Shown: positions 48,700-60,568, counted from the stretch's first letter. The stretch is 64,000 nucleotides of DNA from Combretum micranthum (GCA_024138025.1 JAMXBD010000633.1:715619-779618), one strand, 5' to 3'. Notes: generated by a model not told the origin, from the sequence alone. Made by a program: numbers and translations.

Positions 48700-49640
48700 T
48701 CATCCTTATACTTGCCTATAGAGAATAGTATTTTGCATTACTCTTTTACATCAATCTTCTCAAATACTTTAACCCACCTAACGGTGTATGGGTTAGGGTG
48801 TTTTTCTACCAGTAGCCCCAATTGCTTCACAACCTTCCTATTAATAATGTTCTCACAACTGCCATTGTCTACAACCAGGTCTAGTACCTTCCCCCCATCG
48901 TATACCTGGTACGAAACAACTGGCATCTCGGGGTGTCCTCGTTTTGCTTAGGGTCAGCATCAACTTTTTGATGAAATAAGTCCACCCATCACCTTCATCA
49001 CCCTCTTCAGAATCTTCATCTTCCCCATCAGGTTCACAAACCTCTTCCCTCTCAACAATATTCACGCTTTCCTGTTTAGACATTCATGCCCTGGCTAATT
49101 GCAATGATAGCACTTGCCTAAAATGGGCTTTGCATAGGGACTCAGCTTATGTGTGTCCTTCACATCAACAGGACGCTTACTAGCAGCTTTGCCCTCTTTC
49201 TTTTCACTACTCAATTCTTGCTTTCCTTCAATGTTATCACCCTTTTCAATCACAGGACGATCTATACTCTCATCCCCAAACCTCCTTCTATTAGTATCAT
49301 AACGGTTGTCATTCTCATACAACATCAACTCGGCTCTAAGAGCCATATTCTTTGCTTCACTCAGATTTCTTAATATATTCACACCAATTTTATCTTGAAT
49401 TTGAAATTTCAAACCATTAACAACCTAGCAACTTGTTGTTCTTCACTTTCTCGAAGATCATTTTGTTCAGCCAATCTCATAAACTCGGTCGTATATTCAT
49501 GAACAGATCGTTGGCCCACAGACTACCATCAACTACCATCCTAGGAATCTCAGTCCCACAGACTCCTGTATCTTGAACATCATCAAGAGTACGACCGCTA
49601 TTAGTATGATCATTGGAGACATTTACGCAGGATTTTACCA
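48700..49640 (-). pseudogene. gypsy gag (C-terminal part) and protease remnant
   Basis: Reading leftward, 49412-49095 encodes the basic C-terminal part of gag, ending at a CCHC knuckle CYHCN*PGHECLNR in which a TAG replaces the usual Gln. An acidic linker follows (EDEDSEEGDEGD). The protease part needs frame changes near 48930: KQNEDTPRCQLFRTRY in one frame, then LVVDNGSCENIINRKVVKQL in the next, where Asp-Asn-Gly stands at the active site in place of the family's Asp-Gly-Gly or Asp-Ser-Gly. The upstream part of gag is missing. The style is that of plant Ty3/gypsy chromoviruses; the lineage is not certain. Confidence 0.82.
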
Positions 49641-49657
49641 ATCTCTAATACCACTTT

Positions 49658-50111
49658 TGACATAGCACGAAACGTAAAGACACTGATTCAATCACAACGA
49701 ATGAATTAAGAATCCAAGAATGCAATAAAAATATAATCTTTACACGAAATCTCTCAAAGAAAAATGTCATACAAATGTAAAAATTTTAAGTCTTTTGAAA
49801 AAGTTGAAACTTGTCTATATATATTATAATAAGAAACCTTAAAACCAAATAATAAAAACAAAGCCGGTTAAAACTGCATTAGCCCAACAATGGCAATACA
49901 AACCACATATACCAGCGGTGTTGAAGCCGGTGTAAACCATGGTTCAATCATAGCAAGCAACACGCCCTATACCATGCCTGTAGTCATGCTCGTGGTAGAA
50001 TCTGGTCTACATTCCACAACGTACACGGGCAATTCTAGCTTTTACACCAGCGGCATTGCGTCGGCATTCGACTATTTTGTCAAAGCTGGCCTTCAAGGCC
50101 GAGGAGCTGCA
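49658..50111 (-). repeat. gypsy element 5' LTR
   Basis: Partner of 47935-48368. It contains a TATATATA tract at about 49819-49826 that the other LTR lacks. It abuts the primer binding site on its inner side. Confidence 0.8.
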
Positions 50112-50180
50112 TTAATGCTAGACTTCAACCCAATTCCAAGTGGCTATCACGTTCACATCGAGCTTTATGACAGCGTCCAT

Positions 50181-51642
50181 TGTAAAGACCTGACCTGACT
50201 TGACGACCGACCACTCATAACAACAACTAATGTTTAGTTTACTGTTTTGAAACTTCGTTTTTTGACTTAATTATTAATGCCCATTTTTGTAACCATTTAA
50301 GAGACTATTGTTGTACTTGTTTGTAGATTTTAGCGATCCGCTCCATAAGAGTTTATCCACTCTATAACAACCATCTCTCACATAGGTCACATCACGGTAC
50401 CACCAACCTCCACATCATTATATATCTCCATACAACTACCCATACTTTCTGATCATTCTCTCACTTCCTACCTATTCCTTTCCCATATATATAACACTCT
50501 CTCACTCCACCTTTTCATTCATTCCATTAGTCGTTACTCCACCATTCCACCATCTTTCATCCATTCACCTCACCCACCAACCTCATTTTACTGATCTCGA
50601 CCTCACTTTACCTCATTGTCTAGCACTATTCATTACAAACATTTACAGTGGGGTGGATTCAAAATCATTAGGAAGACATCTGTAATTTTTCAGGTGTATT
50701 CTCTCTACTATCTATTGTTATAGATTGTGCTTAGATTATTATTATGAATGAAATTCCACTTTTCAGTATGTGCTAAATTTATCTAATGGGATTATGCGAT
50801 GGATTTATAGATTTCCTAAGTAGTTGATTAGTATTTTATAGTGGGTTTTGTCGATTTGGAACTTTGGTTATTTTTATTTCAATATTTACAAGGTAAAATT
50901 TTATCTATGAATTTCTTGGGAATTAGAGCTTAAGCTACTCAAGAGAGATTTAAGGACTCAATTGAAGTAGAAAAATAACTTCTAAACTGACATGGATATG
51001 TGCGATTGTTCAAGTTGTAGAACTCATGTTCTTAATGCGGTTGAAATTATGGCTTATTGACACAGACACATGCTTGAAACATAAATTCAATTAGAATAGC
51101 ATGAGTTGTGAGAGAAGAGTGTTAGTTAACTAATGATTATGAATGAGTTACTCGAGAGGGATATCCATGTTATAATTAGAATTTTACAACTCCAGAGGGA
51201 AGTAAATCCTTATGAGTTTAATCAGACTCCAAGTGAACAAACCCAATTATAACCACAATGCAATGTATGGAAATCTTACCCAAACCATTACATAATCCCA
51301 TACCTATTTACTGAAAGAGTTTCAACGAGTAATTTTAGTATTAGTTTAATCTTTAGTGTTAAATTAAGTATAATTTATATTGGTAAGTTTCGGTAGTTTA
51401 ATTAGATTAAAAGTCTCAAAACTCCAATTCGGTTGCCTAGCTTAGAGTAGAATTACTATAATCTAGTACTTATTCACAAGCTCTTTATGGGTCATAACCT
51501 TGAATATTTCTGCTACGCTATACTTGCATGACTGATACACTTGCCGGTGGTTCTCACCCTTAAATTGATTGTCATTAAAAACGTGCATTTATAGTTGTTT
51601 GACAGACGTAAAATTTAGCAAGAGCATAAAACATGCATCAAC
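50181..51642 (+). repeat. Athila/Tat-like gypsy LTR, probably solo
   Basis: It starts TGTAAAGACCTGACC. A TATA-like ATATATATAAC lies at about 50494-50504, followed by a CT-rich leader. About 1 kb downstream 'gctatacttgcatgactgat' and 'acacttgccggtgg' resemble the U5 end of plant Athila/Tat LTRs. No coding domain or primer site follows; PLAC8 intron homology resumes at about 51643. The right terminus and a target duplication could not be fixed. Confidence 0.5.
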
Positions 51643-54233
51643 CAATAGTCCTTTTACTTGATTAACTTGGGCATGCATAGTATTAGTTGTTGTTAGTATT
51701 CTCTAAAAATATTTGGCACCCAATTTTATATACACCGAATGTATCATCCAAATATAATTGATACTTATATACATACATGGTGACATTTAATATCTAATAA
51801 ATCTTCTTTCATTTTAAGTAGACCACTTTTCATATCATTAGACTAAAATTCAAAAGCACGTATTTCATGAGAATATACAATGAATCATGAAATTATAAAA
51901 TCTAATATTCCCGTGGTCAAAATTCTAATTTGTATGAGCAGCAAGAGGGGTTGCGAGTGCTCTTTATTGTGCATTGGAATGGACCAGCAGCCGGTTGTAT
52001 GTGAAGCCTCTTTTCACTGCCGGAGGCTCCTTGCTCTGACAGGATTATTACATTCTTGCTGTTGAGTTTGTTCATTTAGCCAAGCGTACAAAGAGATCAA
52101 AAATCGGGGTGTCGATCCTTTGATTGGTAAGGACATCACATTTTCTTGAATTACAATTCAATCCTCTCAACTATACATAGTTGTTTATTGGTCAGATATT
52201 TGTTGTTCTCGGCTTACTGGCCCAAACATACCCCTACTGAATATATTTAAGTATATAAACCAAGAATTAATATGTAATTATGGAAGTTTGTTCCATCGGA
52301 TCATGGATACACTGAGATAGAAAGTTTGAGAAAGCAGATATCTATCTTTGTTCACTTATCTATTGATTTATTAACACGAAGTTTAACTTTTAAGCCTTGT
52401 TTACTCAATCCATTCAAGTAATACTCTAACCAATTTAATTTTATAAATTATAATCCATGAGAAATGGGATGCAGGGTATGATTACGTAAAAGTAATCTGA
52501 AATCTCCTTATTCATTTGCAGGGTAAGATTACGTAAAAGTAATCTAAAATCTCCTTATTCATTGGGGTTATTGAATTTCTCACTACACCGTTTATCAAAA
52601 TTGTAAATGATTGCGAACAGGATCTAATATTTTATTTGTCATTTCATCTTGCATCTCCAAAAACATTAAAAACGTGATCTTTATTAAAAATCCAATTTCT
52701 AGAGATTTGGACTGCTAATTCATGTCACTTAATGAAGAAGGTTGTGATAGAATCTTTCTTTATTAATTTTTTATTTAAATGGTGGTATTTTAAAAAAAAA
52801 TAGTTGTTGCATTGAATTAGTATTTATAAGTTTGAATAAAGAATGATTATCTAATATTTTATATCACAGGGATTCATTATAAAATCACTATTCGGTGAAT
52901 CATACATTGTAATAGCTATTTGTAAGAAATAAGGCGTGGCTATTCATAAGAAATAAAACTGTAATGGAATTATAATTACAGCAAAATGAACAAACATTCC
53001 AAGTATTTCCAAATCATAAATTACTTTGCCTAGCTTTGACCGAGGATTGTATTGAGGATTTGACAAGATTTCTTCCAATTTTTTGGGCGCCGTAGGATTC
53101 AAGTTCGCATGTCAATTCCCAAATTATAAAATTAAAAAATTTGGATTTCAATTGCTCGCCTTCCCCCCTTTTTTGTGGTTTGTATTGTGGATTTTTTTTT
53201 CATTGTTATGATCAAGCTAAATAAGGATATTTAACGATCCATAATGAGTTAAAGATAATGAGATCTATTGCGATATCCCTCATATATAAGGTGGTGAAAT
53301 TTTAATCATCAAAGTGTCTTTTAATGTAATGACTTGAAATTCATCAAAATTCTAAAATTCAGTGTACTAAATTGGGAACACTTCCACAATAGGTGATCTC
53401 ATGAGAAGTAGCTGGCATCAAGAACAAAACCGTATGGAATTTCACCAAAAGTGGACAATACTTTAGTGGGCACAGTTGTAGAATGGTTCACCAGTTAGAA
53501 CCAAAAGAGTTAAGTATTGTATGGGGCAAAGTGCCTCAAAGCGGGGTACCTCTTGAGTCTATATGGAGCATTTCTATTGTTCTCCCTACCTGGTGTAGTT
53601 TTGGACATGTTTTACAAACCTAACGAAGATATCTATTCTGTAAGTAGGGAAAAATGTAATATTCCTCAAATGTAAAGTAGTGGAATTCCAATTATTGAGG
53701 CGTCTTTTGGTGTAATAGGTTGGACCGTTGGAGTTCGTCAAAATTTTAAAGTTAAACATGCTCAGTGGATAGCATTAGATAGGTGACCTCATGAGCAGTA
53801 GTTGGCACCAAGGACAAAATCATACGTGCAGCGTATCGTTAAAATGGACAATACTTCGAGACAGAATCTCGAGTCGTTACATCTATACCCGTTTAGAAGA
53901 TTCATTAAAAAAAAAGAATGATCTCCCTATACACTCTGCAAGTTGGCATACTTAAAAAGTATTTAATCGAGTTCTTTGAATCTCTTTAAATTATATATTA
54001 TTAGTTCTATACGTGTACTCTTTTTGGTAGAAGAAAGCCTCGCATGGGAACGAATGAGGCTTAGCTTTATATTTGTGCTAAGAACGCGCACATCCTATGT
54101 TTTAACATTGAAATTTTTTATGAACATATTTTGTGGTTTCTGGTGGCTGTATGCAGGTTGGGACGGAAATGTTGAAAAGTGGAAACAAGATGGACCAACA
54201 CCTCCAATTATTCTGCAGGCTTTGAGCCGTTAG
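51643..54233 (+). pseudogene. PLAC8 / PCR-like pseudogene, exons 3 and 4 only
   Basis: Homology to gene B starts inside intron 2 ('tgattaacttgggcat' at about 51660) and runs to exon 4. Exon 3 (51942-52126) keeps both splice sites, including the GAGCAG acceptor, but is 185 bases against 210: a 3-base loss, a deletion of about 23 bases near 52003, and an inserted A near 52044. The frame is destroyed, with TGA reached at 52063-52065 even in the corrected frame. Exon 4 (54157-54233) is intact and reads GWDGNVEKWKQDG, ending in LSR and TAG. No exon 1, exon 2 or promoter exists upstream, where transposon DNA lies. The intact last exon suggests loss was recent relative to the duplication, or is chance. 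Confidence 0.92.
53280..53880. repeat. imperfect direct repeat within intron 3 of the PLAC8 pseudogene
   Basis: About 170 bases at 53300-53470 and 53690-53870 share the order 'gt.atga.ttg', 'catcaaaattctaaa', 'taggtgatctcatgag.agtag', 'tggcatcaaga.caaaa' and 'gtggacaatact'. Such text is common in plant dispersed repeats. It has no counterpart in gene B intron 3 (796 bases against about 2030 here). Confidence 0.55.
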
Positions 54234-57200
54234 ACAACGTATGAACTTAATGTATTGTTTGTTGTCCGGTCAAAGGAAAATGTATTGTTTGGTTTGGTGG
54301 GTGCTCATCTTGTCTGTCTTACATTGCTTAGTAAATAGTTGTGTGATTGCTTATCCAAAAGAAAAAAAAAAATAAAACGCACTTGTGTTATTTTATTAAC
54401 AACTATGCGTCATGTACGATGAAATAATGTTTTTAATACCCTTAATGGGTTTGTTGACTCGTTCTTTGATCTTAGTGTTTGTGGTTGCATATGAACACGA
54501 ACAACAAAATAGGGAATATAGTAATTCTTTTAATTTGTCCTTTCAATTTATTTGGTCGTATTCTTGTTACTCCTAAATTATGGAACTGCTTCCATAAAAT
54601 TATTATTTAAATACCTCAATTTTTTTTTCTTATCTATATAATTTAAGCCAAAACAATTTCATTTATCGCACATTTTTATCATATAATTTTATATGGTAAT
54701 TTATCAATCTCTTTAATATTATTATTTGATCATCTTTATAATTTAAGTGAGAACTTTCTCATTCATCTCCACACCCATTTAAAGGAATAATAAAGTATAA
54801 TTTATCCCACATTTTATCCTACATTTACTTTAATTCACATTCAATTATGTAATTCCTCTTGATGTTTAGTTTACGAATTTAGAGCTTTCCACAATATGTC
54901 TCTAACAATCTCCTTATATGGTATTTGTATCTATCATGTATATTTTCTTTTTATTATATGTTTTTCTTTTTGGATTAAGACTTTACAATTCCAAGAATGT
55001 GTGAAATTTTACTGATTACATAAGTCTTTTCCTCCTGTGAAGAAATTGTTTGAGGATTTATAGTTTTAATTGGGCATTCTCTATTGAAACTAACAAAAAA
55101 ACATTCATTAAGATGATAAAACAAGAAATTGGAAAGCTTCAGCAACACAAATAATATATCACTATATAAACAAAGGTTGTAACTTCCATTATATAATTTT
55201 CAGATATTGCATTGCTAATTACGTGCAAAAGTATGATTTTCTGTTCATTATATTGTCAATGACTTACGGATATGAAGATGGGCCTAATTATCAAATACAA
55301 CACAAACAATATGTCGAATCTGATAGGTAAGATAAATATGATTATGATTATCATATACGATTGTTGTTGCTGCAATATGATATTATCAAACATTATCTCC
55401 TTTATATGTTAGCTTTTATTTAATTTAAATATGTTGCTTCTTTCATTTTACAAAGAAAAAGTTATTACATATGTCAGATTCTATCTTACTAAGGTTTAAA
55501 TTTCATCTTACTATAATTTTCTTTTTAATTTAATAAATATAAACTCTTTATTTCATATGCAATTTTTCAAGACTAAAACTTTTGCAAATGAGCTATCATA
55601 CAAGAAGTTAAATAAATTAAGTACCAAGTCACTTAAGTGTACACATAGAAATATAATTTGATTAAATAAATTTCCTTTCTAATATCTCATTTGTTTTATA
55701 GATATATAGTTGCGTCCTCGATGAAGCAAAATAATCGTGATCACGATTTATGTGTTATAAACTTCATAATAAATATTTACAATGTATTAGAGTGTTATTT
55801 CATTAATCTTTTGATTTCTTTTTCATGTATTTTTATACAATTGATGCAATATTTTTAGTTTCTTCCTTTGTCTATCGATCTTGAAATAATTCACTTCAAC
55901 TATGTTGTTCATTGTAAAAGTTTATTTTCTTATTTAATTTTTACATATGCAAAGTAGGTGCATCGCCTGCTAGTTATGAATAAACAAAATAATAAAGCTA
56001 ATCTATCATAAACTATTTTCATCATACAACTAAAGGTATATATCTAATAATTGCATATGCAAAAGTGAATCGTATTGGAATATTGATGTTCATACCATTC
56101 CTTTATAAAGGTTTTAATATACCGCTACATATGAATTTTCTAATGGAAAGTTAAGGACTCCCGTAATGTTAAAAGCAATCAAATCCATAACTTTTGGCCA
56201 CTATCAAAGAAGCTCATCTTATTTAGGTCACTCTTGAATAATACCTACAATTTAAAGTTCCACCAAGATTTAATCACTGGCCATTAACATAGAATAATAT
56301 TTGCAATTTAGAGTTCTATGTAAGTTTGGATTAGAGAATGACTTGAGTGACATATATAAAGTAAACTAGAGATGTATTAGTCACGAGCCAAGCTACTAAC
56401 ATTTATTCTTACTTCAACTTACTTATATTAAGATCTAATCAACAAGCACCATTACTTGATCAAGTCACAAATTTCAACTTCAATTGAACCTTAATACCCA
56501 TTGAATATGCTTCTTAAAAAGATCATTTTGTTCATGATCCAAAATTAACTACACATTATCTCACATTTTGTTGAGTATTTTATAACACTCATACTTACTT
56601 CTTGATCTCATACATTCATCTAATCCCTATATTATTAGCATAAGCTACTTTTAACAATGTGTAGGTGCAAGAAATTGATCACAAGTTTTTGACCCATTCA
56701 CTTTGAGTAAGGTCAATGACTTTCTCGTGGAGTTGAGGAAACCTTACGTACCCATAATCATTTTAACTCTATTCAATATTATTCATTATATTAAGTATTC
56801 TAAAATTTTTATTAAATAATTTCCAGGAGCTATTTCATATCCATATATGTAATACTTAATATTAATATATCACAATGCATATCATTCCACAATCTAATTT
56901 TAATTTAATTAAGAAATCAGAATGTTACTACAAAACTAAAATCAATTATATCCCTTTCACGATACATAAAACTCTACAACCATATCTAGCCATGCCTTAA
57001 AAGCACATCAAGCAACACCTAAAGTAGCACAGCAACCCTTTCAAAGTGCAAAGTTTCACACTTTCTCTAGAATCAAGACAAACCTACATCATCAATCTAA
57101 TGACTATTTATATATTTATGTGTGAGTGTGTGTGTTGGTAAAAGGGTGGGAAAGGCATGAGGTCCTATTTGTATCCTACCCTATAAAGTATGAAGCATCA

Positions 57201-58425
57201 AATTTTGTATTAAATAGCACCTTAGAAGCACTTCACACTTTGTAACACACCCTAGAAAATCATAAGGTACAAACTACAAAGTACCTATAGAAGCTAAAAC
57301 TTTTCCTTCATAAATTTTGAATTTATTTGATATTAAAATTACTTTATACTTACTTTCATAAAATCACTATAGCAAACCACTATAGGAAGTAGGTTAAAAA
57401 GTTTTTTTTTTTTTTAAATCACATAAGTTCTTCCTTGTACAAAATTGATTTATGTAATATTAGGAAGTAATTTATACATAAAAGTTAAGTGTCAAATACC
57501 TATACAACCTATTTATTTGCTATCAAACAAAAATATGAGACTTGTAACAAACTCCAATAACTTGAAACGTTTGAAGTATTTTTGTATTCATTAGTTGAGA
57601 AGTTAACCAACATTTATACATAACTTAGTAAACCACACACATGCATTCAATAAGCATATTTTATATTGTTTAATACCATAGAATGATCATCTTGGAAAAC
57701 AATGATGATGTGCTACTACAATAAGAAGATTATAGAATTTTATATTAAGTTTTATAAAATCAAGAAGAAAAAGGGAAAGGGAAGAAGAAAAGAAAGAAAA
57801 CGAGGGTCTAAGAATAAATATAGGTAACTAGATAATTATTTAAGGTTTTCAATATATGGGCTTTAACTTTTTTTTTTTTAATTTATATAGTATTATAGTT
57901 TATCTTTCATTCATTAATATTATTTAATAATTTTTAATCTGGTGGAAACTAGAAACCCTAAAACTTATACCATAAATACATATTAGAGTATAGATATCAG
58001 GTGAGTATAAAGTATGAAATCTCATACTTATATACTACTCTATGAGTGTATATTGTTTAAAAATATATATATACAGAAGCTTGTCTTGTGACTTTTTTTC
58101 ATCGTAAATCTTTGCTGGTGGTTGAATCATCATCATCACATGAACTAAGCAAAAGCATGGCAATAAATCAATATATTTGAGTGTCTAACTCAAAAATTAC
58201 CTAATAATACATAATACCTACATATCATCTTTTTTTTTTTAAGGAAATTTTTAGTTAGGGCTTTGTAATTGGGAAGAGCTAATAATCATATAATCATTGA
58301 TCAAATAATCAAATGGAAAGACCGGCGAAAAAAGATTTACTTTGATACACTACGATATCATCTAATTGGTCATTCTAATGCTTAAATTAATAGAGGATTT
58401 GAAATTATAAAGTAGTGTATGTAAG
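54234..58425. other. spacer downstream of the PLAC8 pseudogene
   Basis: No gene was recognised. Blocks shared with unit 1 continue to about 57860. A segment of about 1.6 kb (54500-56100) without a partner in unit 1 is AT-rich with no coding potential. Beyond 57860 the DNA is unique in the window and AT-rich. Confidence 0.55.
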
Positions 58426-58589
58426 GAGGGAGCTTCTACAATCCTAGGACCATTCTACTATTAATCTAATCGTTAAAATAAACATAGTAAATGGAATATT
58501 AATTCCATCACTGTTGGGCATGGTACGAGCCATTGGATGGTGACGGGACCTGTCCCAGCAAAATTAATGGTGAAACTGTAGAATTTTCC
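58426..58589. mobile_element. Mutator-like MITE, copy 4
   Basis: 164 bases with terminal inverted repeats: the left end reads GGGAGCTTCTACAATCC, and the complement of the right end reads GGAAAATTCTACAGTTTC. The flanks share ATGTAAG (58419-58425 and 58590-58596) within a 9-base window that matches at 7 positions. The core has 'gttaaaataaacatagtaaa' and 'ccattggatggtgacgggac', as in copy 3. No coding capacity; it would have been moved by a Mutator-type transposase elsewhere. Confidence 0.85.
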
Positions 58590-59447
58590 ATGTAAGAATA
58601 GTTCAAATTCTTTATCAAAGGGGCTAAGGAGATAAATGATTTTTGTGGATGGTCACCTATAATCTTGATGGCTATTATGAGTAATTATCTTTAGTGAATT
58701 AATTATCTCAAAGAATTTAAGATGGTCCCACTATGGGACATTTTGGGCTCTCTAAATGTGTAATAGAAACATTTGCAGGTTGGTTCTGTGGTGCTATTAA
58801 AGGCGAATCTATTGAATGATGTTAGCATGAAGACTTTTAGTCTTTTTAAAGTTCTTTCAAAACTTTCAAGAGTTCGTATATAGGCCGACAGGTTGGTCCA
58901 TGGTACAATAAGGTTGGATTAGGCTTGGGAATTACCTATCAACACTTTCTATATCCAATTAATCTCCACCATGTCAAGTAGAACACGATGAACATCCTAT
59001 ATGATAAAGTTATCCCTAAACCTAATATAGACACATACACATGAGGGCTTGACACTTGAAATCTCTATGATTAAGGTATTAAACACGTTATTCGCCATAA
59101 AGTATCAATTATTGCAATGACAAAGTAGTAAAGTCTTCTACAATTGACCAACATTGGGCTCAAAGTAACAAAATTATTCCTTTATAAGATAATCTCCAAA
59201 GAATAATAACTAAAACCTAAATTTGTAAAGAAAAATTTAAGATCGAAAGTTATAGATCGCTACAGTAGATGCATTGGCAATTACACTATTTTGACAATGA
59301 AAATAATTTCCATAAATTTCAAATATAAGAAAATTATCTAAGAAACAACCATATGATAAGTACACTAATTAAGGTCTGTTATTTTCTAACAGTATAGAAT
59401 TGTGTTGGTCCTTGAATAAACATTATGAAAGGTATTAGGGTTGCAAA
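58590..59447. other. spacer
   Basis: No gene or clear repeat is seen. A 'cccaattaatctccaccatg' style phrase near 58960 resembles common plant repeat text, but no boundaries can be drawn. Confidence 0.45.
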
Positions 59448-59999
59448 CGATGTGAGTTGATCCAAAATTTTGAAGGCTTAGACTTGAATTGTTTAAAATT
59501 TATCGAGCTCAAGCTCGAGCTCAAACTCAAGCTTAGCTTTTTATCGAGCTCAAAATTTAGGTCAAGCTTGGCTCATTTTCAAACCGAGCTTAAATTGAGT
59601 CACGTTTTTTATTAAGCCTACTTAGCTTTTATCAAGTCTAAAATTTAAGCTTGAGCTCATCTCGTTTAGATAACCCGTTTTCCATTTCTTTCAAACCTAA
59701 AAAATATATAAGAGTCATTAAATATATATACATAAATATTAAATAAAAATTATTTTTATTTTAATTATATATTATATATAATATATTATAATATAAAACC
59801 CATAAATCCTCTATCATGCTTGCTCATAAGCCTACTTGCAAGCCTATTAATGAGCCTACTCGCGAGCCTATATATGAGCCTAAACAAGCTTAATCACAAG
59901 CCAGCCCATAAGCCTAGATTGAAGTTCGAGCTTGAGCCGAAGCTAGAGCTAGCCGAACTCGGGTGACTTGTGAGCTACTCAACTTATTTGCAGCAGCAA
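59448..59999. mobile_element. GAGCTC-rich non-autonomous DNA element, hAT-like
   Basis: The left end GGTTGCAAACGATGTGAG and the complement of the right end GCTGCAAATAAGTTGAG form imperfect inverted termini. Inside, the left third is packed with GAGCTCAAGCTCGAGCTC-type words and the right third with 'gagcctactcgcgagcc' type words, which are partly inverted relative to each other and could fold. This texture is widespread in dicot genomes as hAT-type MITEs. No 8-base target duplication could be confirmed. Confidence 0.5.
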
Positions 60000-60370
60000 A
60001 AGATATAAAGTTCGATTAATGGCAATCCAATTACAGAATATAAATTATTAAAATGGAATAACTCACTTGTCATGTGTTACATTCATGTTGAAAACAAAAA
60101 TGAATAAACAAAAAAATTGCATCAGATGGATCAATGTCTCAGGATAAGTTTAAATAGATGATAAATGTTTTAAGCAGCTAGAAAAATATATCAGTGTTAT
60201 ATAAAAAGATGGAAATAAGGAATAATATTTTGAATGGTTCAAAAAAAAAAGAATTAACATTTTACGTGAGTGATAAATGATGAACACAAGAAATAAAAAA
60301 GAAAGATTCTTTATTTTCACTACTTTATATAACGTTGATTCCCTTTTTTTAACCATTTGAAATATTAATC

Positions 60371-60474
60371 TTTTTTTTTTTTTTTTACCATTACAATGAG
60401 GGAAATGGGATTTAAACCTGGCACCTCTCACTTGAGAGACTAGTGAGATACCACTAAGCTACAATGCCATTGGC
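60371..60474 (-). mobile_element. tRNA-derived SINE, copy 1
   Basis: It is flanked by a perfect 12-base target duplication GAAATATTAATC (60359-60370 and 60475-60486). On the minus strand it has a pol III A box (GTAGCTTAGTGGTA), a B box (GGTTTAAATCC) about 30 bases later, and ends ATTGTAATGGT followed by poly(A), seen as T's at 60371-60386. The length of about 104 bases suits a small tRNA-headed SINE. Confidence 0.88.
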
Positions 60475-60568
60475 GAAATATTAATCCTTTATTTATACCA
60501 TTTATATAGCATTAGATTACTTCAATTGCATTATTTTCTTTTCTATTTAATTGTTATTCTTGAGATAC

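Larger units (their letters stand above)
47935..50114 (-). mobile_element. gutted Ty3/gypsy-like LTR element, minus strand
   Basis: Direct LTRs of about 434 and 454 bases flank only 1.3 kb of internal DNA holding the end of gag and the protease. On the minus strand the 5' LTR (right) ends ...GTCA, four bases before TGGTATTAGAG (49643-49653), a tRNA-Met-like primer site. The 3' LTR (left) is preceded by the purine run AAAAGGGGGAGAAT (about 48371-48385). A 5-base repeat ATGCT at 47930-47934 and 50115-50119 is a candidate target duplication; accepting it puts the LTR edge three bases outside the nearest TG...CA. Reverse transcriptase and integrase are missing, so the copy depended on other elements. 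Confidence 0.78.
46370..57860 (+). repeat. segmental duplication, unit 2 (contains the PLAC8 pseudogene)
   Basis: Direct copy of 31560-42260, judged from the same order of matching blocks. It differs by an insertion/replacement of about 4.8 kb (46851-51642) that removes promoter and exons 1-2 of the PLAC8 gene, and it lacks the copia element at 38.76-40.40 kb. The region 54500-56100 has no obvious partner in unit 1. Confidence 0.85.

Noticed and set aside
60420..60470. tRNA gene on the minus strand
   Set aside because: A and B boxes are present but no cloverleaf can be formed, and poly(A) plus a 12-base target duplication show a SINE.
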